Shown: positions 1-5,936 of the stretch, piece by piece | Position numbering within the stretch: the first letter of the stretch is position 1 | Layout of the letters: each line of letters starts with the position of its first letter | Assembly: GCA_902489185.1 (NCBI GenBank) | Contig: CABTZC010000073.1 | Span: 1-8,659, forward strand | From: an uncultured Brevibacterium sp. | GTDB taxonomy: Bacteria; Actinomycetota; Actinomycetes; Actinomycetales; Brevibacteriaceae | Direction: 5' to 3' | DNA: 8,659 bases | Program-made: the position numbers and the translations under genes | The notes under the pieces: model-generated | The model's database searches: none | What the model was told of the DNA's origin: nothing | The model's input: the letters and a program-made list of their open reading frames with translations, nothing else

Positions 1-289
1 AGGGGTCTTTTGCGGAATCGAAGATGGGGTCGAGCCGTTGTTTCAGACCGCGCGGCACGGGCGCGTCGTCTGCCAGCGCGGGCATGTCAACGGAGCTGTG
101 CGATTCAGGCGCAGGTTGCGGAAGTGCTTGTACCTCAACGGGCGGCTTGGTGGTGAGGAAGCCCGGGGCGATGTCCGCTACGTCAAGAGCTGCATAACCG
201 GCAAGCGCGACGACGACTCCAACGCTGGTTAGCATCAAACCTGTTTTGCGGTTACGTTCTTGACGACGACGGGCTTTTCGACTGGTCAT
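1..289 (-). CDS. dacB: D-alanyl-D-alanine carboxypeptidase/endopeptidase (PBP4, DacB-like), N-terminal part
   Basis: Partial gene: it starts at ATG 289-287 and runs off the left edge, leaving 96 codons. A purine-rich ribosome binding site (GGAAGAG, plus-strand 291-297) precedes the ATG. The visible protein has a very basic N terminus (residues 1-15, many Arg/Lys), a hydrophobic segment at about 17-34 that would act as signal peptide or membrane anchor, then LDVADIAPGFLTT, which resembles the start of the mature region of actinobacterial DacB proteins. A Pro/Ala/Glu-rich stretch and RGLKQRLDPIFD follow. None of the penicillin-binding catalytic motifs (SxxK, SxN, KTG) lies within the window, so the enzyme call rests on the N-terminal pattern and on position: dacB divergent from ppa is a common actinobacterial arrangement. 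The enzyme family trims peptidoglycan stem peptides outside the membrane. An unrelated secreted protein with a similar N terminus cannot be excluded. Confidence 0.72.
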   Translation of the reverse strand, partial: MTSRKARRRQERNRKTGLMLTSVGVVVALAGYAALDVADIAPGFLTTKPPVEVQALPQPAPESHSSVDMPALADDAPVPRGLKQRLDPIFDSAKDP

Positions 290-318
290 ACTCTTCCAAT
301 TGAGATTGTGGGTGAGGG

Positions 319-332
319 TGGTGCTTTCACCA
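319..332. promoter_or_regulatory. Small dyad between dacB and ppa
   Basis: TGGTG (319-323) and CACCA (328-332) form a perfect 5-bp inverted repeat around CTTT, in the divergent dacB/ppa spacer and just upstream of the candidate ppa -10. It could be an operator or simply chance; a 5-bp arm is short and no regulator is recognised. Confidence 0.2.
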
Positions 333-350
333 GTGCACTCCGCTTATTAT
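322..350 (+). promoter_or_regulatory. Candidate ppa promoter
   Basis: TATTAT at 345-350 is the best -10-like hexamer in the ppa upstream region and lies in a local AT-rich patch. A poor -35 (TGCTTT, 322-327) sits 17 bases upstream. Transcription from here would give a leader of roughly 75 bases before ppa, including the hairpin at 378-398 and the tandem repeat at 400-419. Weak match to consensus; inference only. Confidence 0.25.
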
Positions 351-377
351 TCTCTATGCTAAGGGAGGTATCTCTCA

Positions 378-398
378 GGCGCGTTTTCCACGCGCGCC
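378..398 (+). other. Hairpin in the ppa leader
   Basis: GGCGCG (378-383) and CGCGCC (393-398) are perfect inverted repeats around a 9-base loop, giving a six-pair all-GC stem in the probable 5' untranslated region of ppa, 33 bases before its start codon. There is no U-run after it, so it is not an ordinary terminator. It could be a transcript-stabilising or regulatory hairpin. Confidence 0.4.
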
Positions 399-399
399 T

Positions 400-419
400 A
401 CTAGCCAGCACTAGCCAGA
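400..419 (+). repeat. Two tandem 10-base repeats before ppa
   Basis: ACTAGCCAGC followed directly by ACTAGCCAGA: two 10-base units differing only at the last base, immediately before the ppa ribosome binding site (GGAG, 423-426). Probably a small local duplication. It would place two identical 9-mers in the mRNA leader. Confidence 0.6.
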
Positions 420-431
420 AATGGAGCATTC

Positions 432-920
432 ATGGAGCTTTTGGCCACAATCGAAATTCCTGCCGGTTCGCGCAACAAGTACGAAGTCGACCACGAAACC
501 GGGCGCGTCAAACTGGACCGTTACCTGTTCACCTCGATGGCTTACCCCACGGACTACGGGTACTTCGAAGACACTTTGGGTGAAGACGGGGACCCGCTGG
601 ACGTTCTAGTTTTGCTCCACGAATCGGTGTTCCCTGGTTGCCAGCTGGACGCTCGCCCCATTGGCGTTTTCAAGATGGTTGACGAAGCCGGTGGCGACGA
701 CAAGGTTCTGGCTGTTCTCGCCGACGACCCACGCTTCGACGACATCACGGATGTGAAGGACATTTCGAAGTTCCAGCTCGATGCGATTGAGCACTTCTTT
801 GTTCACTACAAGGACCTGGAGCCAGGCAAGTTCGTCAAGGGATCCGAATGGGCTGGCCGTGAAGAAGCCGAGCGCATCGTGAACGAGTCGATCGAACGCT
901 TCAAGTCCGAAGGCCACTGA
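432..920 (+). CDS. ppa: Inorganic pyrophosphatase (family I, soluble)
   Basis: Encodes 162 residues, the usual size of bacterial family I pyrophosphatases, which hydrolyse pyrophosphate to two phosphates in the cytoplasm and so pull biosynthetic reactions forward. The family signature DGDPLDV is at residues 52-58, supplying the three metal-binding Asp (D52, D54, D57). Other residues aligning by eye with the E. coli active site are K16, E18, R30, Y42, D84, D89, K91, Y126 and K127, so the enzyme looks fully active. The start ATG at 432 has GGAG at 423-426 five bases upstream. An ATG at 421 is in another frame and lacks this protein. The gene is divergent from dacB and is followed in the same direction by the VOC gene 101 bases later. 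The call is secure. Confidence 0.97.
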   Translation: MELLATIEIPAGSRNKYEVDHETGRVKLDRYLFTSMAYPTDYGYFEDTLGEDGDPLDVLVLLHESVFPGCQLDARPIGVFKMVDEAGGDDKVLAVLADDPRFDDITDVKDISKFQLDAIEHFFVHYKDLEPGKFVKGSEWAGREEAERIVNESIERFKSEGH

Positions 921-970
921 GCTGACAGTTGGCGCTTCAGCGATCTGGAAGGCCAGCAGACAATCTCATA

Positions 971-986
971 GTTAGGTTGACCTAAC
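971..986. promoter_or_regulatory. 16-base dyad upstream of the VOC gene, likely operator
   Basis: GTTAGGT (971-977) and ACCTAAC (980-986) are perfect 7-base inverted repeats around TG. Half sites TTAGGT/ACCTAA are the same words as in DtxR/IdeR iron boxes, but there they are separated by seven bases (19-bp site), here by only two, so it is not a canonical iron box. The position between ppa and the VOC gene suggests an operator for a dimeric regulator acting on the VOC gene. The regulator is unknown. Confidence 0.45.
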
Positions 987-1039
987 AAGATGATCCAAGT
1001 GCCGTGTGTCACAGTACACACATGCACTTGGATCATCTT
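987..1039 (+). repeat. Perfect 16-bp inverted repeat over the VOC start codon
   Basis: The arms are 987-1002 and 1024-1039 (left AAGATGATCCAAGTGC, right its exact reverse complement). The 21-base interval contains a second stem, GTGTGT (1004-1009) with ACACAC (1016-1021), capped by CACAGT. In RNA this would be a 16-pair stem, a small internal loop and a 6-pair upper stem. The VOC start ATG (1022-1024) sits at the internal loop, and the right arm encodes its first residues, HLDHL. The structure would hide the start and leave no Shine-Dalgarno sequence. Only a weak T-rich tail (TTTCGTTT) follows, so termination of ppa transcripts is possible but not obvious. Confidence 0.85.
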
Positions 1040-1666
1040 TCGTTTGCGGCACAGCCAGATGGATACCAGGCAACGGCAGAACGCCTGGCTGAGAAACTTG
1101 GCTTGTCCTTTTACGACGGTGGAGTGCATCCACGGTTCGGAACCCGCAACCTGATTTTCCCCCTCACGGGTGGCCACTACGTTGAAGTTGTTGAAGCCCT
1201 TGAACACCCAGCAGCGCTCGCAACCCCATATGGTCAGGCTGTACGCGCACGATCTGAGCTGGGTGGCGGCTGGATGGGCTGGTGCGTCCGTACCGACGAT
1301 CTGGCAGGCGTAGAAGAGCGCTTGGGGCGCAAAGCCGTTGATGGCAACCGTCAGGCCGTGGGTGGCCCGGAGCTCGAATGGAAACAGATCGGCGTCAAGG
1401 GACTCATGGCAGACCCTCAATTGCCATACTTCATTCACTGGCTGTCCCCCGTTGCCGATCAACCGGGACACTGGAAGTCACCAAGTAGCGACGTTGCGAT
1501 CAAGTCATTGCAGATCGCGGGTAACCGCGACAGGGTGCGCGAATGGTTGGGAACTGACGACCCTAAGCCCATTCCAGAAATTGGGATCGACTGGACGGCA
1601 CCCAATGCGGCACCTGGCCTCATTTCCGCCACCTTCACCACGCCACAGGGCGAGGTTGTCATTTAA
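1022..1666 (+). CDS. VOC (glyoxalase-like) family protein
   Basis: Encodes 214 residues from ATG 1022. The N-terminal MHLDHLSFAA (1-10) is the first strand of a vicinal-oxygen-chelate fold, with H5 as a possible metal ligand. GTRNLIFPL (40-48) and GHYVEVVEALEHP (51-63, with E55) follow the glyoxalase-like-domain pattern, GGGWMGWCVRTDDL (81-94) starts the next module, and PYFIHW (135-140) is a typical later strand. The family includes metal-dependent dioxygenases, isomerases and resistance proteins; the substrate here cannot be told. A GTG at 1004 would add six residues (MCHSTH) but lies inside the hairpin and adds nothing family-like. Neither start has a clear ribosome binding site, which with the inverted repeat at 987-1039 suggests controlled or leaderless translation. 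It may be read through from ppa. Confidence 0.85.
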   Translation: MHLDHLSFAAQPDGYQATAERLAEKLGLSFYDGGVHPRFGTRNLIFPLTGGHYVEVVEALEHPAALATPYGQAVRARSELGGGWMGWCVRTDDLAGVEERLGRKAVDGNRQAVGGPELEWKQIGVKGLMADPQLPYFIHWLSPVADQPGHWKSPSSDVAIKSLQIAGNRDRVREWLGTDDPKPIPEIGIDWTAPNAAPGLISATFTTPQGEVVI

Positions 1667-1679
1667 GGGCAGCGCCGGT

Positions 1680-1696
1680 TAAAGCGAAGCGCTTTA
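1680..1696. terminator. Hairpin between convergent genes, possible two-way terminator
   Basis: TAAAGCG (1680-1686) and CGCTTTA (1690-1696) form a perfect 7-bp inverted repeat with a 3-base loop. It lies in the 27-base gap between the VOC gene (ends 1666, plus strand) and the CPBP gene (stop codon 1696-1694, minus strand), overlapping the latter's stop. The U tracts are only three bases long, so termination efficiency is uncertain; position and symmetry favour a bidirectional terminator. Confidence 0.45.
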
Positions 1697-2473
1697 TGCG
1701 TCTACGGCCTGGAGAATTCCAGGTGCGATGAAGCCCACCGCGTCGATGAACGTGTGTGCCCATACAAATGGCATGACTGAACCGCGGATAGAACGCGGAC
1801 CAAAGAAATATAAGTACCCAAAGAGCAGGCCCATAAGCACGTTGCCCACAAATGGCCCAATCCCCTGGTACAGGTGATAGGAACCCCTGAACAGTGCCAA
1901 GCTGATAATTGCCGCCCACGGGGTTATGCGCATTTTGTGTAGACGGTCGGTTGCGTAGCCCAGAAGCAGGACTTCTTCTAAAACCCCGTTCTTGATGGCG
2001 TGCAGGATGAGCACGGGAACGGTCCACCAGTACGCACCTAAGTTGCTGGGTTTGATTTCTGCTGTGATCCCCAGGGTGCGGCCCAGGAAGTAGACTCCCA
2101 GAGTGCCCGCGCCAATCACCACAAATAGGCCTACGCCCCACAGGGTGTGAACCAGCCAGTCGCGCCGGTTTCCTGGCCACCCCATGCGTGCCCGCAGTGA
2201 CGGGGTGACTGGGGCGGTGTCCCGGTCACGGGCCATGAGCCACAGAGCAAGGACCACGGGGACCACTGCAAACCCGATCCCTAACAGTTGGTACACCAGG
2301 TCAAAGAGCGGGCGGACGGACTCCGAGGTGTTGAGTTTTGCCTGTGCGTCAGAAATGGGGCCGCGGGTGGAAATGTCAACGAGGCGCACAATCGCGTAGA
2401 TCGCGGACTGCCCCAGTGAGACAGCCGCGATCAGCGCGAGTTCAACTCCCCAGCGGGAACGGTCAGCTTTCAC
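1694..2473 (-). CDS. CPBP family intramembrane metalloprotease (Abi/CAAX-protease-like)
   Basis: Encodes 259 residues, a multi-pass membrane protein with hydrophobic segments at about 10-31, 58-80, 108-132, 146-165, 183-196, 205-225 and 232-252. The three motifs expected of a CPBP protease are present: E166-E167 (EEVLLLGY), FRGSYH with H200, and H240 with D244 (HTFID). In classical members motif 1 is EExxxR; here G and Y follow instead of Arg, a variant I associate with actinobacterial members. The family includes type II CAAX prenyl proteases and bacteriocin self-immunity proteins; the substrate here is unknown. The start is GTG 2473-2471, giving an 11-base overlap with the end of the upstream RND gene. 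There is no clear ribosome binding site, so translation is probably coupled to the pump gene, with which it should form one transcript. Confidence 0.88.
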   Translation of the reverse strand: MKADRSRWGVELALIAAVSLGQSAIYAIVRLVDISTRGPISDAQAKLNTSESVRPLFDLVYQLLGIGFAVVPVVLALWLMARDRDTAPVTPSLRARMGWPGNRRDWLVHTLWGVGLFVVIGAGTLGVYFLGRTLGITAEIKPSNLGAYWWTVPVLILHAIKNGVLEEVLLLGYATDRLHKMRITPWAAIISLALFRGSYHLYQGIGPFVGNVLMGLLFGYLYFFGPRSIRGSVMPFVWAHTFIDAVGFIAPGILQAVDA

Positions 2474-5400
2474 TGCGTGCTTCGGCCTTGTCGATCACGC
2501 TTGACCGGGCCATTTCCTTGATGATCTTCTTTTCGCGGCGACGTTCCTTGAAGCCTTCGATCAGCTGGTACAGAACGGGCACCAGGATCAGGGTCAGCAG
2601 GGTTGAGCTCACGAGTCCACCGATCACCACCATGGCCAGCGGCTTGGAGATGAACACGCCACCACCGCCGGTGAGTCCAAGTGCCATGGGCATGAGCGCA
2701 AAGATCGTGGCAGCTGCGGTCATGATGATGGGTCGGTACCTCAATCGCGCACCGTTGATCACCGCGGTACGCAGGTCCACACCGTGGGCGCGGAAGTGGT
2801 TGATGAGGTCGATCAGCACGATCGCGTTCGTGACCACAACACCGATCAGCATGAGAAGACCAATGAGCGAGGCTAGCCCCAGTGGCGTGTCTGTCAGCAG
2901 AAGGAGTCCAATCGATCCGGTGGCTGCGAATGGGATGGACACCAGGAGGATGAGTGGCTGGATCAGGCTCTTAAACGTGGCGACCAGGATCACGAAAACG
3001 ATCAGAATAGCAGCCAGCATGGCGAGACCCATCTGCTTGAACGCATCGGCTTGTTCGGCTCCCACACCCGATGTGCTCTGCGATACGCCACTGGGCAGTT
3101 CGGTTTCGTCAACCTTGTTATTCACCGCTTGCACCACTTGACCCAGGTTGTCTCCGGAAGGCGTGACGCTTACTTGCGCAGATCGCAGTCCACCAGAGTG
3201 GCGAATCACCGGCGCAGTCTTCACTTCTTCAACGTCTGCGATCTCGGAGAGATTGACGGTTTTTTCTTCCGTCGTCGGGGTCCCAGGCATGCCCGGAACC
3301 GGAGAAGCTTGAACAGTCTGTTCCGTGTACGGGATTTCGAGTTCTTCCAACTTCTTGACGGTGTCAGCAGAACCGTCGAACAGTTTCACGCTGCGTGTTG
3401 AGGAATCGATGATGAGGTCACCAATATCCTGACCTTCGACAGCACGCTGCACGTATTCACCCACTTGCGCTTCCGTCAGGCCCTTTTCCTTGGCCTTTTT
3501 CGCATCGACAGTCACTTGCACAATGGGCTGCACGGCTTGCAGGTCGTTGGTGACGGTTTGCACGCCGTCTACGTCCTTCAGCTCTTCCGTCAGTTTCTTG
3601 ACACCATCTTCTAAGGCCTTGGTGTCGTTTGAGGTGAGTGTCAGATCAATCGAGTCACCACCGGGGCCTGCACTTGCAGACATCACTTCAAGTTCACCCA
3701 CACCTTTGAGCTCGTCAAAGCGTTTTTGGATGTCGGCAGAAACGTCCGAGGTGTTTGCCCCCTCTTCGAGGTTGATGAAGTAGTCGCCTGATAGCCCACC
3801 TCCATCACTGCCGAATGACAGGCCCGAATCCCCAATGGAGAACTGGTAGGACTCCACGCCAGGGGTCTTCGAAAGAACCTCTTCGACTTTTTCTGCTTGC
3901 TTTCCGGCTTCTTCTAGACCAACGCCGGGCTCAAAGGTCTGTTGGGCCTGAACGGTATCTTCGCCTGTGTCACCCAAAAATTCGGTCTTGAGCAGCGGAG
4001 TCATGGCCAAGGTTCCCACGAGCAGGACCACGCTGACCACAATCGTGACAACGGGGTGACGTGTAGCCCACCCGACTACGGGGGTGTAGGTCTTCTGGAG
4101 GCGAGTCACAGGTGACTTAAGGCTGGCAAGTTCGTCGACCTCGGCGGCGGAACCTTCATCCTCACCCAACACCGCGGCTGCTGCCTTTCCAATCACAGGC
4201 ATTTCCAAGGTTGCCCTGCGTGGCCCGGTTCCCCCGGCGCGCGCACGCTTGCGGCTTTCTTTGCGTTCCTTCTTCCACTGCGCGAGGTTTTCCTTGCGCA
4301 GGGAACGGATTTCCTGCTTGTCCGCCCGAGTGAGCTTGACCCGCGATTCACGCGCACGCAAGAACCAGTACGCCAGCACTGGAACGATGGTGAGTGACAC
4401 CAGCAACGAGGACAAGAGAGCGATCGAGGTGGTGAGCGCGAAGGGGCGGAACAGTTCACCCGTTTGGCCCGTGATGAACGCGAGCGGGATGAACACTGCG
4501 ACCGTCGTGAGCGTGGACGAGGTGATGGCGCCGGCGACCTCGGACACGGCGGCATAGATGTTCGCGAACTTGGTGCCTCCAAGGGTTTGGCGGCGACGGA
4601 TCGATTCGATGACCACGATCGAGTCGTCCACGACACGACCAATCGACATGGTCAGTGCCGCCAAGGTGAGCATGTTGAGCGAGTAGCCGGTGCGCCAAAT
4701 CGCGATCATGGTGATCAGCAAGGACAGCGGAATGGAGATCGCCGTGATTGCGGTTGCGCGGAAGGACAGCAAGAACACCAGGATGACCAGGACGGCGAAG
4801 ATCAGACCCAAGCCACCTTCGCGCACCAGGTCTTCGATGGACTGGTTGATGAACGGTGACTGGTCGAAGACGGTGGTGAACTCGACATTGTTGCCGATCT
4901 TCTTTTCCAGTTCAGGCAACGCGTCTTTGACACCCTCAGCCACTTCTACCGTGTTGGAGTCAGGCTTTTTGAGGACTTGAAGCGTCAGGGCGTCTTTACC
5001 GCTCGAACGCGAGATTGACGTGGTGGGTTCGTTCTTGAGTTCAATGTCGGCAACGTCGCCCACCTTGACCGGCTTTGGTTCGCCGTCATCTTCACCCGTG
5101 ACGTAAAGGTTCTTAATGTCGTCCACACTGGTGAGGCGTTTTCCCACTTCAACGGGGGCGGCCCCGTTTGACGCTTTAAGTTCACCAGCTGATACCGGGA
5201 CACCGTTGGTTTTGAGAATCTGGGCGAGTTCGTCAAGTTGCACGCCTTTGTCTTCCATGCGTTCAGACTTGACGCGAATCTCAACCTGTTTTTGCCTTTG
5301 CCCTGAAACAGACGCGTCACGGACACCGTCGATCTTCTTGATTTCAGGGACCGCGATGTCTTCGAGATCCTTCGACAGTTTTTCGACGTCGTCACCGGAT

Positions 5401-5828
5401 ACGGACATGACGAGGACTGGGAAGTCGTCAACGGACCCTGCAATCACCGTTGGGGTCACACCGTCGGGAAGCTCGCTTTCGACTTGCGAAACGGCGCGCT
5501 GAAGCTCACGTACCACGTCGTCAGATGAGGTGCCGTACTTCGTTTCAACTGTTATCTGACTGTTTCCCGTGGACGAAGACGAAGACACCTCGTCCACCGA
5601 CTGCACGCCTGCCAGAGCGGACTCCAGAGGGTCCGTCACTTCCCGCTCGACCGCCTCGGGGGCGGCACCGGGATACTGGCTGATCACAAGGGCCTGCGGC
5701 ACGTTAAAAGAAGGAAAGAGTTCCTTTTTGAGACTGACCGTGGCGATGGTTCCAAAGATGATGGCGACGACAGTGACAAGCGCGATGAGCGAGCGATTTC
5801 GCAGGCTCAAACTCACAAGATGTTTCAC
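2463..5828 (-). CDS. RND-family efflux transporter permease (AcrB/SwrC-like)
   Basis: Encodes 1121 residues with the two-fold RND layout: TM1 at 13-33, a large extracytoplasmic porter domain (about 34-335), TM2-6 (about 336-488), a cytoplasmic linker (489-585), TM7 at 592-611, a second porter domain (612-928), and TM8-12 (about 930-1090). TM4 has the proton-relay pair D401-D402 (GRVVDDSIVV). TM10 reads GVVVTNAIVLID, so T1000 takes the place of AcrB Lys940; R1030 and T1037 match AcrB Arg971 and Thr978. The Thr variant resembles the Bacillus SwrC/YerP type as I recall it. The family exports drugs, surfactants or lipids using proton flow; the substrate is not predictable. The start is GTG 5828-5826, with GAGGA (plus-strand 5833-5837) five bases from it. 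No membrane-fusion or outer-membrane partner gene is present. The linker is long and strongly basic (see findings). It is co-transcribed with the CPBP protease. Confidence 0.95.
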   Translation of the reverse strand: MKHLVSLSLRNRSLIALVTVVAIIFGTIATVSLKKELFPSFNVPQALVISQYPGAAPEAVEREVTDPLESALAGVQSVDEVSSSSSTGNSQITVETKYGTSSDDVVRELQRAVSQVESELPDGVTPTVIAGSVDDFPVLVMSVSGDDVEKLSKDLEDIAVPEIKKIDGVRDASVSGQRQKQVEIRVKSERMEDKGVQLDELAQILKTNGVPVSAGELKASNGAAPVEVGKRLTSVDDIKNLYVTGEDDGEPKPVKVGDVADIELKNEPTTSISRSSGKDALTLQVLKKPDSNTVEVAEGVKDALPELEKKIGNNVEFTTVFDQSPFINQSIEDLVREGGLGLIFAVLVILVFLLSFRATAITAISIPLSLLITMIAIWRTGYSLNMLTLAALTMSIGRVVDDSIVVIESIRRRQTLGGTKFANIYAAVSEVAGAITSSTLTTVAVFIPLAFITGQTGELFRPFALTTSIALLSSLLVSLTIVPVLAYWFLRARESRVKLTRADKQEIRSLRKENLAQWKKERKESRKRARAGGTGPRRATLEMPVIGKAAAAVLGEDEGSAAEVDELASLKSPVTRLQKTYTPVVGWATRHPVVTIVVSVVLLVGTLAMTPLLKTEFLGDTGEDTVQAQQTFEPGVGLEEAGKQAEKVEEVLSKTPGVESYQFSIGDSGLSFGSDGGGLSGDYFINLEEGANTSDVSADIQKRFDELKGVGELEVMSASAGPGGDSIDLTLTSNDTKALEDGVKKLTEELKDVDGVQTVTNDLQAVQPIVQVTVDAKKAKEKGLTEAQVGEYVQRAVEGQDIGDLIIDSSTRSVKLFDGSADTVKKLEELEIPYTEQTVQASPVPGMPGTPTTEEKTVNLSEIADVEEVKTAPVIRHSGGLRSAQVSVTPSGDNLGQVVQAVNNKVDETELPSGVSQSTSGVGAEQADAFKQMGLAMLAAILIVFVILVATFKSLIQPLILLVSIPFAATGSIGLLLLTDTPLGLASLIGLLMLIGVVVTNAIVLIDLINHFRAHGVDLRTAVINGARLRYRPIIMTAAATIFALMPMALGLTGGGGVFISKPLAMVVIGGLVSSTLLTLILVPVLYQLIEGFKERRREKKIIKEMARSSVIDKAEARSES

Positions 5829-5920
5829 AAGTTCCTCTTTCAGGTCAGGGCTTCAGCTCAATCCTATGTTTGGTGCGGGAATCACATGGTGCGGTTTTCC
5901 CCACACTTCACATCAGGATG

Positions 5921-5936
5921 TCTGCACTTCTGCACT
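5921..5936. repeat. Tandem 8-base repeat upstream of the RND gene
   Basis: TCTGCACT occurs twice in direct succession (5921-5928, 5929-5936), overlapping the end of the MFS gene (stop codon 5937-5935). Likely a small duplication. The surrounding 106-base spacer (5829-5934) must hold the RND promoter if the pump is not read through from the MFS gene; on the minus strand the best -10-like word is TAGGAT at about 5855-5850, with no good -35. Confidence 0.5.

Noticed and set aside
421..609. ATG at 421 as an alternative start near ppa
   Set aside because: It is out of frame with the pyrophosphatase; the ATG at 432 gives the full conserved protein and has correct GGAG spacing.
971..986. Canonical IdeR/DtxR iron box
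   Set aside because: Half-site words match, but the spacing is two bases rather than seven, so the 19-bp box is not met.
1004..1021. GTG 1004 as the VOC start
   Set aside because: It adds only MCHSTH, not seen in the family pattern, and has no ribosome binding site; the ATG at 1022 begins directly with the conserved first strand.
806..1471. Minus-strand open frame of 221 codons across the end of ppa and the VOC gene
   Set aside because: It lies opposite two well-recognised genes, spans their spacer, and its translation shows no family pattern. It is a shadow frame of GC-rich coding DNA.
2338..3141. Plus-strand open frame of 267 codons opposite the CPBP/RND junction
   Set aside because: Antisense to two certain genes; Ser/Arg/Thr-rich translation typical of a shadow frame.
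5889..5906. Terminator hairpin after the MFS gene (minus strand, GTGTGG and CCGCAC around GGAAAA)
   Set aside because: Six pairs including one G-U and no U-run afterwards; too weak to call.
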